Made by a program: the position numbers and the translations under genes. Of a stretch of DNA of 64,000 nt, positions 11,555 to 23,471 are shown in pieces. Where the stretch lies: assembly GCA_963921825.1 (NCBI GenBank), contig OY997591.1, forward strand, positions 21,757,515 to 21,821,514, given 5' to 3'. Numbering within the stretch: the first letter of the stretch is position 1; the number at the start of each line of letters is the position of its first letter. The notes under the pieces are model-generated. The model had not been told where the DNA came from, did no database searches, and saw only the letters and a program-made list of their open reading frames with translations. This DNA is from Erodium maritimum. Its lineage: Eukaryota > Streptophyta > Magnoliopsida > Geraniales > Geraniaceae.

Positions 11555-14250
11555 ATCTACCCCTCTTAAAATAATTTCGTCCTCGAAATTTAAACCGAAC
11601 TACCCAAGGGTCGAACAGGTGGGAAATACCCCACGCACATTTCATCCTCGTGTTCCCCAGTCGATTCAGTTCTTTGGTTCTTCTCTTGCACTCGCACTAG
11701 TGGGATAGTCTAATCCCGTAGGATCTTCTCCCGTGCGTCCAACGTCCTAACTGGTTGTCCTTCATAAGAGACGTCATCCGCTAAATCGATGTCTGTTCGC
11801 TCGACAACGTGGAAAGGTCCGTAAATGGGCCGTTGTTGTCATGCAAGGCTATACGCCACGGCTCCAACTTGCCCAACATCCTAAAGATTCGATAAAACGC
11901 GGGGCTAGATTGCCCCTGGCGCGGTTGAACTACAGTAGTCCCTTCTTCGGGCTCGCCCTCAGGAAAGCGTGAACACTAACCGAATAGTTCAAGAAGTCGA
12001 TGCCGTTATCAATGTAAGTCTTCCGTCGAATTTGTGTACTCTTTACTCGTTCCAGAACAACCCACCCTTCACTTACTCGTGCTTCACTAGATCGCGCTAG
12101 TTACTTAAACGTCACCCTTAGTGGTGCAAAACCGTCTTACCCAACTTCACGAAAACACGCGCAACGTTTCACCAAATCAAGAATACCGAGTAGCAACACA
12201 AGTCGAGAAACATCTAAACACTTAAGAAAACTAAGGTGAAGACCTCGATATCCCACGCCGGAAAATTCGTCGTCAAAGGTATCTCGCTGGAACTCTCTAC
12301 AAGTCAACAAAGTCGGAAACACACACAAACGTAACTCCACCAATTTCTCCTTTGTGATCGCCACGGGATTAATCCCAACAGAACTCAAATACTAACAAGT
12401 CAAGGCCGACCACAAAACATAATACAAGGAAATAATACGCACTCCAATCAACAGAACAAAAGACCTCACTAACATAGTAGGATCTGGAACAAACGTTCGT
12501 TTCATCACATCTCGTGGAAAGGTAAGCGTACCTCAAACAAGAGAATAAAACAAGCACCGACCTCTAGTCGGAAGTCGGCACGCCTCAAAACGTACTACCA
12601 TTATAAGCTCACGTCATCCAAAGTGCGGCATACTTGCCTAATCCTAACGACAGGTCACACCTGGTAAAACCGTTTAAGACTCTCAACCTGATAAAGATTC
12701 ACCCGCTCAACAAGTATCACGATCCTAGAATAAGGAGAAACTAACAAATCTCAACTACGGTCGATCACGAAGGTTAACCCACTTGCTATAAACCTCTTAC
12801 CGTCGGTACCCGTTCACACTTCTGACAAAACCAACTTCCAAGTCGCTTCGTATAAGTCATTGCATCTGCGAGACCACGGTTCTCAAACCCGGTGCACGGT
12901 TCCGTACAACCACGAACTATACCAACATCTTGTCGCACTAACGACGAACAACAACAAGAACGGTGGGACCTCGTACTGGCACTCTAGCCAAAAGTAGGCG
13001 TCCTTCAAGACACCAAAATGAATGTACAATAATCACACTCGACAGTGAACCTAAATCCAAGATTCATCGAAAATTTTTATCCCGATCGGTGGTCATCCTT
13101 ATACCGCTGACACTCGTTCACGATCTGTCGATCAAAACAACTTATAGTCAAGTCCACCCAAGTCATCCTGTAAGGAGTAATTATCACGCACTGTGATCTC
13201 GATAATTTGAACAGTTCAGAAACTGGCGCGGTTCCTTCCATCGTTCCTTGAACAACTCAAAACCAACAACTATTAACCCTTAACTTTCCATGTGCCCATG
13301 CATGGCACAAAATCCGACCTACCACACAACACTTCGTTTGGTGCCATCTTGTTACTGGCCTGGACGCTTGTGGTAGTCGCCCTCGGCTATCCGTTGCCGG
13401 ATTCCAACGTGAGGTGCTCTCACTTTGATAGCGTAACCTTATGGTTATGCTTAGTCCTCACGGGACGTTTGGCGTTCGCTCTTCTCTTGCTGGCAAAGGT
13501 ACACCTTGGTACTCGGTTCTCATTTTCCCTATTCTTCTCCGTTGGGAAAGTCGTCTGAACAACTCTCGATGTTATTCGCCTGTTCCGCGTGAGCTGGCGG
13601 CAAACCGTTTAGTCCCTCCAGGACGAACGTAGGGAGCACGTCCTAATCCAATCTCTTAAGTACGGCCCATACTTGTGTAACTTTTCGCTCGCTAAACGGG
13701 ATTTTTGAAACAAAATAGCCTTGAAGGTACAAATCTTATGGCCTAAACCTTCTAGCGGAGGTAGAAAAAAAACTAGAGATTACTACTCTTGTGGGTTAAG
13801 GGCCCACCCCGCTTCCGCTACGCCACTCTGATCTTATCGTTGCTCGGTCATCTCTTGTGATCGTTCAGACCGTTTACTGGTCAAGGCTACGACCTTTCAC
13901 TACTCGGGAAATCGCTGCTGATAGCGTTCGCTGCACGCCGACTGCTCTTCCACAACTTGGTTCATTCAAGTTCCATCAACACGTTTGAAACGGGGAAGGA
14001 AACTTCCAATACGGCATGTTCTTATGAAAAAGACGATATATCATTCCATTTCCAACTCACACCAAAGTTAGCCGGGACTACCACACCTCTCGTTGGCGTA
14101 TTAAGATACGAGGGCTTAACAGTTTTAAATTCGTTCCCACATAAAATAACCGTGAAACAATACAACCAAGTGTGATACTCAAGTGTCAGCAACACACAAT
14201 CCAAACTGTAAATAGTAACAAGTACTCTAAGCGATCTCAAGATCGGTAAC
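11555..14250 (-). pseudogene. Polypurine tract and pol remnant of gypsy A
   Basis: The polypurine tract lies directly beside the LTR at 11555-11570 (minus strand AAGAGGGGTAGAT). At about 11730-11810 the minus strand codes VSYEGQPVRTLDAREKIL, the typical C-terminal end of a gypsy integrase region. Farther right the sequence keeps the length expected of a partial pol, but no continuous domain is readable. It is a fossil with many breaks; protease, RT and RNase H were not identified. Confidence 0.6.
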
Positions 14251-14257
14251 AAGTCCC

Positions 14258-15312
14258 TCAGCTCTGGGTCAGGTAAACGAGGACACTCGGCTTCGCTGCA
14301 TCGGATGTCCTCCCCTCGGTGGTGGTGGAAGTGCCACTAGCTGCTAAGGCGTAGACTGGTCTCCCCGGGCAGCAGTTCCCACCGCCTGACGCGGAGCTCT
14401 CCGAGGCCGAACATGGCGCTGGTGGAACGAAGGTGTCTGGTTTGACTGTGACTGCTGTGGTCGTCGCACGGGTCCTCCTCCAATCCAATCGGGGCACATG
14501 GTGGAGAGGTGTCCAAGCCTGCCGTAGTGGTAGCATGTCGGCTCTCTACCTGCGACGGGACAATGTCTCATCAAATGTCCGACCTGGTCGCAAATATGAC
14601 ATCGTCGTGTGCCGTCCCTCGGACAGTCTTGGCTCCGATGGCCTGACTGATGGCAAAAGTAACAGATAGGTGGTCGTCCTGGCGCGGTGGGTCAAGCTGA
14701 CGCCGCTAACCCGTACTGTCGTGCCCTAGCACTAGTCTGAGGTCGGAAGAACCCTGAGGTCCTCTGCCTCCGTGAACCACGGACCTCTGTCGGTCCGAAG
14801 ATGTCGTCCTGTCTCGGCCTCCTCACTTGAGCTTTGCCGGTCCCACTGATGCGTCGCTCCACTACTGGTGTCCAATTCGTCGGCTCCGAGTGCACTCGAG
14901 TCCCGACTGTGGGACCCTGATCCACAAATGTAGGGTGTAGTCCTCCATCAAACTGCTTGTCGCGCTGGATCTCGGTCGGCACCATCCTCGGTGCAGAGTG
15001 GGACAAGGAAGTCACTCTCGTCTCGTGTCTAGAGGCCGACATCCCTCCCTGATGCAGTTCCAGGAACTGCTGAAACTCGAGACGTAAAACCACATCTCGT
15101 ACTTCCTCGCGATACCACTCACGGTATGCTCCTCCCTCTAGCAGGATCGTCGCAGAGGCTACTCTCACATGATTCCCAACGAAGTCACACTGGGCATCCT
15201 CTGCCCCTGCCTGCTCATAAACTAGTGTCTTACTCGGGCCCCCAACTGGGCGTCTACTGGTAATCCTCGGAATGTAACTGTGAGGCATGTTGTACACTTG
15301 CTGCACGGACAA
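14258..15312 (-). pseudogene. gag remnant of gypsy A
   Basis: Minus-strand open segments 15312-14692 and 14574-14258 read as a plant gypsy gag. There is a capsid-like part with EWYREEVRDVVLRLEFQQFL and a basic Arg-rich part, then a degenerate zinc knuckle, CYHYGRLGHLSTMC. It is broken in several places. Confidence 0.7.
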
Positions 15313-17009
15313 AGTACTCGCTTAGTTTCCCAGTTTAGAACAAACGGTTCGACCAACACACCAGGACGTTCACGCGCGTCCCACAAAGATCATAAAAAGA
15401 CCAACCGCACTTGGCTCAGTAGATACATATATATAATACTTTATATAAAGGCAGAAAAGGCCGCAACTTAGTGCGTCTCACAACAGGAATCAACGATGTT
15501 CAATCAAATCAATCAACTCACATAGGAGAAACAATCTCAATCAACTCACACAATTCGCAAAGCAACAAGCATACCCCTCGGTTTAGGTATCTTCCCAACA
15601 CTAGGGTTTAGAATCGCAACACGATAAATCTCACAATTTATGTCCTCAACTCTTTTCCATAATCTCCATCCCTTACTTTTTCCCTATAACATTCATGTCG
15701 GTCTCACGTCGTCACAACCCGATTTAGGCGTCCCCGAATCTCGTTGTAACCACTTGACATCCCTCTATCACGCTCGACTACAGTGGTGCCCCTGAGTCAG
15801 CCCGTGATAGTGCAAACACTTCAGTTTCTACCGAAAATTTGGGCATGACCCGTTTGTATTTTCTTCTAACCATCTGCTTAAGCGGGACATTTATATAATA
15901 ACCTGTACATAGAGTCCTACCCATAAGGTACACACAAAACACCTCAATTACACAATCATCTTGAACACCACAGTAACCCACGCGGGTCTTAGCAAATAAG
16001 TTAATATTACTTGGTTAAATTCAACCCTTCAGGTTTTACTTATCAATTAACGGCCGACCCAAACAACAATTCCTTCAATAATTATTTAACCAACGTGTCA
16101 TAACCAACCCGAGCATCGCTCGTTCATCCGATCTAAACCCGATCTTAATTTCAATCTCAATCTCTGTCTCGACTTACTTTCCATTTCAGGCTCAATTTCA
16201 AATTTAAGTTAAGCCTTAGCTTCAAACTCAAAGTCAATTTCAAACTCACTATCGATTTCGACTCAATATCAATTTCAACTTTAATTCTTAAATAACGGTG
16301 GGCACTTAAACAAATCGACAATTACCAATTAAATTTTCGCAAAGCAATCCAATACTTAGAATTCTCATGTTTCGCAAAGTGCACAACACAATCAATACAC
16401 AGAGTTCTCATACCCTTCAAAGTATACAACACAATAAATAAACGAAGTTCTCAGTGTACGGAGTTCTCGTGCTCCCCAAATTTCTCAACACACTCGGTAT
16501 GCGGAGTGCTCGTGCTCCTAAAGTACCAAGGGGTGATCGTGCCCCAAAATTCTCAATACCCTCCAATAAATCCAATCTCCAACCTCATTAATACCTCAAC
16601 CAATTAACCCTTCAACCTTGTCAAACATGAAACGACCAACACGGTGGTAACACACTTAACATATAATGTACTCAACAATCAATATATAACGGTTCGATCA
16701 TTGCTCGTTAACCCAATACTGATCTCAACCGTTCGGTTTCACCAATCACTGTATCTTACAGTCAATAGGGTAAGGATACCACTCAAGCGATGTAACCATC
16801 ATAATAAACAGATTCAAATGTAAACGACCATTGAACAATTAAGACTCGTGTCGTTCCCACTCTACGCATCAATTACTTTCAACTTGCGTCACTGAGCACA
16901 CGACTTAGACCTCCTAACTCTACCCACCTAATTGACGTTGGTCCGAGGTTTTGAAAACAAGTTCAAAATTTAAACCTGTTTCAAATGAAACCGGGCTCTG
17001 ATAACAAAT
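15313..17009 (-). other. 5' leader and primer-binding site of gypsy A
   Basis: The minus strand immediately after the 5' LTR reads TTTGTTATCAGAGCCC at 17009-16994, a near match to the initiator-Met tRNA primer site (TGGTATCAGAGC). The leader between it and gag is AT-rich and contains runs of simple TCAA/TTCAA-type sequence at 16140-16300. No gene seen. Confidence 0.75.
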
Positions 17010-18359
17010 TGTCACGCCCCAAATCCGGTTTTGCCCAGACTCGAGACGTGACTAAAGATTTACAGTAAAACAAAATAATGAAATAAAATAAAGTTTCCAA
17101 ATGATATAAATCCTTCAAAATGTAAAGAGCCACAGCTCAAACGGTAAAACACAATAACCGACATAAAAGAGTACACGTCTCAAAAACTAGCTAAACCCTC
17201 AAGCTCCCAAGCTCTGAGAGTCCGGCTAATACTGCTCCCGCTCAACACCTGAAACACCACAAAGACAGGAGGGGTGAGCTTACGCTCAATAGGGAAAATG
17301 CATAACCAGGTCAGCCTTTAAATTTAATAAACAGGAGTTCACAAGTTCATTCAAATCTTAATAAAACGAGAAACCAAACCGATGATGAAATACGAAGGTA
17401 AACCGAATGTTTAACAATTTCAAGAGTCAATAATGATCGTAAGAAAATAAGAGAATCAATGCATTTCTTAAATACTCAATAGAAGATCGAACGTTCAAGT
17501 AATGTCGTGGAACATGAAGTCGCCACCCTCCGATCCACAATACTGGTTGTGTAATGTCGGATTTTCCCTCGGTCTAGAGGAGACGCATAACGTCGCAAAG
17601 ACGTATAACGTCGAGAATACCGGAAACATCCCTAGGAGGACGCATATCATTGGGATTCTCGGAAACGTCTCCAAAGGACCATGTGTCATAGGGAACCAAG
17701 GTAATGCTCCCGCAGGACGCATACTCTCGGGTAAAATATAAGTAATCAATCCCCGCAGGGTAAACCGTCCAATTTGTCACGCCCCAATTTCAGTAAAACC
17801 GAACTCGGAACGCGAACGTTTAAAACAATAAAACCTTTCAGACATTTTAAATAAAACACTTTAAAACCACCAATTTCTTAAACAAAATAATTATTTACAA
17901 CTCAAAAGTACGTCCCACAAGCGGACAAAATACAAGTGTACGTCGCTAGACTAAAAGTAAACCCGGACCCCCGCTCCTAGCTCTTCAAGCTTCGAGAGCT
18001 CACCTAGTCCGTCCCGCGAACGGTACCTGTAGGAAAAGGAGCTAGGGGTGAGCCTTCACTCACCACCACGGATAACAGACTGACTACGGCATACTTAGCA
18101 GACAATGCCGGTAACACCAACAACAACCCAAACACCGGGGATCACTATCCCCAACTCAAGTAACCCGACCGACACACACACACTGTTACTTTCCTCAACC
18201 GATTCAACACTCGGACACGTAATGCAGACCCGACACAACGATTGACGACCTCCTCCAAAGACACGACAGACAACCACGCAACACCCAAGATCACAAAGGA
18301 TCACACACCAAACAAGATCACAAAGGATCGCAGGCCAGCTGCTCAGTAACCCCCTCTCT

Positions 18360-19115
18360 CTCTCGCCCTTTACCGATCCCTGTCAGGTTAGGCGGTCGAC
18401 CTGTCGCGCAACTTCTCCCGATCTCAGTCGGGAGGCTAGCCCACAACCTCTCCCCTACCCCCGATCCCTGCCGGGAGGCTAGCCACACCCACGCGCACCT
18501 TCTCCCGATCCCTGTCGGGAGGCTAGCCCACAACCTCGCCACTTCCCCCGATCCCTGTCGGGAGGCTAGCCACACCTCACGCAACTTCCCCGACACAAAG
18601 TTGGGTCTCCAACCTTAGGTAACCACAATCACAATCACAAGAAAAGTTCAACAAACAGCAACAACATAGGTTCAACACTCCACAGGCAATCATGGCCACC
18701 CAAGACACCCCAACAGTGACTCACGGACTCAACAACCCCACGGGCACTCATGTCAACACAAGACACACCGACAATACTCACGAGTTCAACAACCCCACGG
18801 GAACTCACGGCCTCCAAAAACACACCAACAGTAACTCACGGGCTCAACAACCCCACGGGCACTCACGGCCACCCAAGACACACCGACAATAGCTCACGGG
18901 CTCAACAACCCCACGGGCACTCATGGCCACCCAAGACACCAACAGTAAAACAAGGGCTCTCAAGGCCACCTAAGACACAACAGTAAAGCACGGGCTCTCA
19001 TCGACACCCAAGACACAGCGGTAAAGTATGGGCTCTCAAGGCCACCCAAGACACAACAGTAAAGCACGGGCTCTCATGGCCACCCGAGACACAACGGTAA
19101 AGTACGGGCTCTCAT
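18360..19115. repeat. Two tandem arrays inside solo LTR B
   Basis: At 18360-18585 there are about five units of CCCGATCCCTGTCGGGAGGC plus a TAGCCACAC-type spacer. At 18690-19115 there are about eight units built on GGGCTCAACAACCCCACGGG and CATGGCCACCCAAGACAC. The second array is the reverse complement of the GGTGGCCATGAGTGCCCG-type array found in the C LTRs. Confidence 0.75.
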
Positions 19116-19901
19116 GGCCACCCAAGACTCAACTACACAATCAACCTCCGGGCATAACCAATGCCTCCAGCAATTCTAATATCAACAGTTTCACAATCAA
19201 CCTCCGGGCATGGTCATATGCCTCCAGTAATTCTCATATCGATAAGTTCTCTGCTCCTACGACACTACTAAGTGTCACATGCAATTCTAATGTTCGATAC
19301 GTTCCCGAATCATACGACACCACCCGGTGTCTCCTGCCTTTCTAATATTCGATAAATTTACTAAACACACGACACCCAGTGTCACATGCATTTCTACTTG
19401 TTAACTTTCCCTAGTCAAGGCCGAGATCCGGCTACTTTTCCCTACCTCGTATGCTTTCTCCAAAAGCACACTAACAAGCTCCGGCGTGATCTCGATCACT
19501 CGCCTAGCTTTCCCTTTCCTCTGTCTGGAGCACGATCTAAAAGAACACAATTTATATACTTTTAAGTTCGTAGACATAAACCGGAATTTAATAAACTTGA
19601 CGCCCAAAAGTAACCCTGACAATGTCGATCACTCCCAAACTTCCCAATTACTCGACATTGTCGATAATGGACCCGGAAAAGCCCGATTCGCCCGACATGG
19701 CGAATCTGCTCGGGTTTTGGAAACGCTCTTCCGGGGCTCCGAAAATTCCTGTTTTCGTTTCTACGGTCTTAGAATAATTCAAGGGTTCTTAGGCACTCGA
19801 CGGAATCCAATTCCGACTTCCGAGTAATTTAATTAGCATTTCAAGTGTCTAAACCCGTCAATTACAACTTTTACAATTTAATTCCAAATTTCGATCCGGT
19901 T

Positions 19902-22900
19902 TGTAATAACCACTCCCGGTCAACGCCAGTCAAACCTGCGAAAAACAGGAAAATTTAAAAAATTTAAGACTGGCAGTTAAGTGAACCAAAAATGACCCCG
20001 AGTGTCATACCGGACTTAAGTTGACCCCGATATTGACCAAAGTGAGTTCCGGGGGACTGAGGGCAAGTTTCTGATCAATTTGGGAAAAGTTGACTTTTCG
20101 CTGGAAAAGTCAACCGAGCGACGTTTTGGTCCATTCGAGGACCGTTTTGGATCCAAAAGGCTTACCCGTCGTCGCAGCGGTCTTAGTTGAGCCATTTCCC
20201 TGTAGCCCGCCAAGTTTCGTAATTTCTTGGGAAAAGTGCCCGTTCGGGGCCCGAAACGTCCGTTTTTCGCGAATCTGATTGGAAAATATCAAGTAGATAT
20301 TTTCCAAAAGGTGTGGGACCCACCTTGCCACTTGTCAAACAAGTGGTGGTGTTAGTTTTGGGGGGAAAATGAGAGGTGGGAGACCTATAGGGTTCGGCCA
20401 ACATAGAAAAAAAGGGAAAAAATAGAAAAAAGGAAAGGAAGAGAGTTTAGAGAGAGAAGGAGAAGGAGAAGAAGAAAGAAGAAGGGTGCTAGGGTTTTGG
20501 GCACTATTCACGTCATATCGAGCCCTTGGATCGTCTCAAGGCAAGGAGCATTTGTCTTCCCCTCGTCTTCCTCGTTGGTAAGACCTAACCCGATCATCGT
20601 TTTGTTAACTTTTGGAAGTTAGGTTTTTGTAAAACTATTAGTTTGAGGTGGTTTTGATGTTGGGGTAATTGTTGGTGACGTTTTAGAGGTGTTTGGAGGT
20701 TTTTTTGAGCGTTTTCCGGCGACCGGGGGCTCGGGAGGAGCCCCGGCCACCATGGGGGGTGGCCGACCACCATAGGAGGTGGCTGGCCGGAGCTAGGGCC
20801 AGCCACCACTATGGTGGCCGAGCCTCATTCAAGCCCTAGGGCCCACGGCTAGGTTGGGCCGGGTGGGGCCCACGTGCTCGGGTGCTCGTCTTTAGTGTTC
20901 GGGAGGTTTAAAACGTTCCCCGGACCATTTATCCATAACCGAATCGAAATTTGGAATTAAATTGGAGAAGTTGTAATTTATCGGGTTTAGAAACTTTAAA
21001 CGTCAATTAATTGACTCGGAAGTCAGAATTCGATTCCGTCAAGTACATTCTGACCCTTGAATTATTCTAAGACCGTGGAAACGAAAACGGGAATTTTTGG
21101 AGCCCCGAAAGGGCGTTTACAAAACCCGGGCAGATTCGCCACGTCGGGCGAATCGGGCCTTGACGGGTCCCTTATCGACAATGTCGAGTAGTTGGGAAGT
21201 TTGGGAGTGATCGACATTGTCGGGGTTGAGTTTGGGCATCGAGTTTAATGATTTTAGTTTATTCCTGCAAGTTGTTAAGTGCCTTTAAACTGTGTTCTTT
21301 TAGATCGTGCCACGGACCGAGGCAAGGGAAAGCTGGGTGAGTGACTGAGATCATCACCGGAGCTCGTTGTTTGGCTTTTGGGAGAACACGCACGAGGTAG
21401 GGAAAAGTAGCCGGATCTCGGCCCTGACTAGGGAAAGTTAACAGTAGAATTGCATGTGACACCGGGGTGTCGTGGGTTAAGTAGTTATCGAATATTAGAA
21501 AGGCATGATACGGGAACATAGCAATTGTTAGCAAAGCATGTGACACTTAGTAGTGTCGTAGGAGCAGTGAACTTAGCGATATTAGAATTACTAGAGGCAT
21601 ATGACCATGCCCGGAGGTTGTTTGTGAAACTTGTGATCTTAGGACTGTTGGAGGCATTGATTATGCCGGAGGTTGTTGTGTATTATTATTGTTGAGTTTG
21701 GGTGGCTTTGAGAGCCCGTGTTTTTATTATCGAGTTTTGGGTGGCCTTGAGAGCCCGTATTATTATTGTTGAGTCTTGGGTGGTCATGAGAGCCCGTGTT
21801 ATTATTTGTGTTTGGGTGGCCATGAGAGCCCGTACTTTACTGTTGGGGTTTTGGCTGGCCTGACCGAGTTAGAATCTCGGTAGGTTGCGAGCGTTCTTTG
21901 GCTGGCTTACGAGTTAGAGTCTCGGTAAGTTGCGAGCGTGTTTTATTGTTGAGTTTTGGGTGGCCATGAGTACCCGTGGGGTTGTTGAACCCGTGTCTTT
22001 ATCTTTGTGTTTTAGCTGGCTTACGAGTTAGAGTCTCGATAAGTTGCACGCGTGTTTCATCGTTGAGTTTTGGGTGGCCATGAGTGCCCATGGGGTTGTT
22101 GAACCCATGTCTTTACCTTTGGTGTTTTGGGTGGCCATGAGTGCCCATGGGGTTGTTGAACACGTGTCTTTATCTTTGGTGTTTTAGCTGGCTTACGAGT
22201 TAGAGTCTCGATAAGTTGCGAGCGTGTTTCATCGTTGAGTTTTGGGTGGCCATGAGTGCCCGAGGGGTTGTTGAACCCATGTCTTTACCTTTGGTGTTTT
22301 GGGTGGCCATGAGTGCCCGTGGGGTTGTTGAACCCGTGTCCTTACCTTTGGTGTCTTGGGGGGCCGTGAGTGCCTGTGGGGCTGTTGAGTCCGTGTTACT
22401 GTTGTTTTGTCTTGGGAGGCCGTGAGTGCCTGTGGGGGCTGTTGAGTCCGAGTTTTACTGTTGGTGTCTTGGTGGCCATGAGTGCCTGCGAGTGTTGAAC
22501 CTGTGTTGTTACTGGTTGTTGAACTTACTTGTGATTGTGATTGTGATTGTGATTGTGTTTGTGGTTACCTGAGGTTGGGGGCCCGCTTCATGAAACGGGC
22601 GTCCACGAGCACACGCGTCTGCATGTTCAGACGGGGTAGGGGGCCCGCCCGCCAATAAAGGTGTCCTGGCCGCGCGTGTTTGGTTTGGGTTTGTGAGCAT
22701 CCTTTGGTTGTCTTACGAGTTAGAGTCTCGGTAAGTTGCAAGCATTCTTTGGCTGGCTTACGAGTTAGAGTCTCGGTAAGTTGCAAGCATTCTCCAGCTG
22801 GCTTACGAGTTAGAGTTTCGGTAAGTTGCAAGCATTATTGGGTTGGCCTGACCGAGTTAGAGTCTCGGGAGGGCGTGAGCGTTCTTGGCAGCTGGTTTGC

Positions 22901-23456
22901 GATCCTTTGTGATCTTGTTTGGTGTGCGATCCTTTGTGATCTTGTTTGGTGTTGCGTAATTTCTTTTGAGTCCTTGGAAGAGGTCGTGATCATTGTGTCG
23001 GGTCTACTTTACGTGTCAGAGTGTTGAGTTGGTCAAGGAAGGTAACTGTGGGTGTATTGTTCAGTCAGAGTACTTGGGTTGGGGACAGTGTTCCCCGGTG
23101 TTGGCTTTGTTTTTTGGTGTTACCGGCTTTGTCTGCTAATTATGCCGTAGTCAGTCTGTTATCCGTGGTGGTGAGCGAACGCTCACCCCTAGCTGCTTTT
23201 CCTACAGGTACCGTTCGCAGGCTGGACTAGGTGAGCTTCTGAAGCTTGAAGAGCTTGAAGCGGGTTTCTGGGTGTTTTGAGTCTAGTTACCTCGTTTTTT
23301 TTGTCCACTTGTTGGGACGTGTTTTAAGTTGTAATTATTTTTTTTTGTTGAACTAAACTGGCTTTTTAAAGTGATTTAATGAAAACAGGTTTCAAGTTTT
23401 GTATCTTTTTAAATGTTCGCGTCCCGAGTTCGGTTCGCTGAAATTGGGGCGTGACA
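19902..23456 (+). repeat. 5' LTR of element C, 3555 bp
   Basis: Begins TGTAATAACCACTCCCGGTC and ends GAAATTGGGGCGTGACA. Contains GA-rich tracts at 20400-20480 and a gene-like CT/AG layout, but no protein. The second half (21690-22860) is built of tandem GGTGGCCATGAG and GGCTTACGAGTTAGAGTCTC units. Confidence 0.9.
21690..22870. repeat. Tandem arrays in the 5' LTR of C
   Basis: Units of about 57-60 bp carry GGTGGCCATGAGTGCCC and GGGGTTGTTGAACCCGTGTC, mixed with ~45-bp units carrying GGCTTACGAGTTAGAGTCTC. The 3' LTR has the same arrays at 28480-29710, with an extra unit near 29190. This helps explain why it is 106 bp longer. Confidence 0.8.
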
Positions 23457-23459
23457 GCT

Positions 23460-23471
23460 TGGTATCAGAGC
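23460..23471 (+). other. Primer-binding site of element C
   Basis: TGGTATCAGAGC, a 12-base match to the 3' end complement of initiator-methionine tRNA, 3 bases after the LTR. This is the standard minus-strand primer site of plant gypsy elements. Confidence 0.92.

Noticed and set aside
14433-14669. Plus-strand frame over the gag zinc-knuckle region of A
   Set aside because: Shadow of the minus-strand gag, which has the zinc-knuckle pattern and the correct element orientation.
18360-18585. Possible CRISPR-like array (regular repeat with short spacers)
   Set aside because: Spacers are themselves near-identical, the region is inside a plant LTR, and no cas-like gene is present; it is an ordinary tandem repeat.
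18692-18986. Thr/His/Pro-rich repeat proteins
   Set aside because: Produced by a tandem array in solo LTR B; period and reading frame explain the repeated peptide.
23460-23471. Possible tRNA-Met gene
   Set aside because: Only the 12-base primer-binding match is present; no cloverleaf around it.
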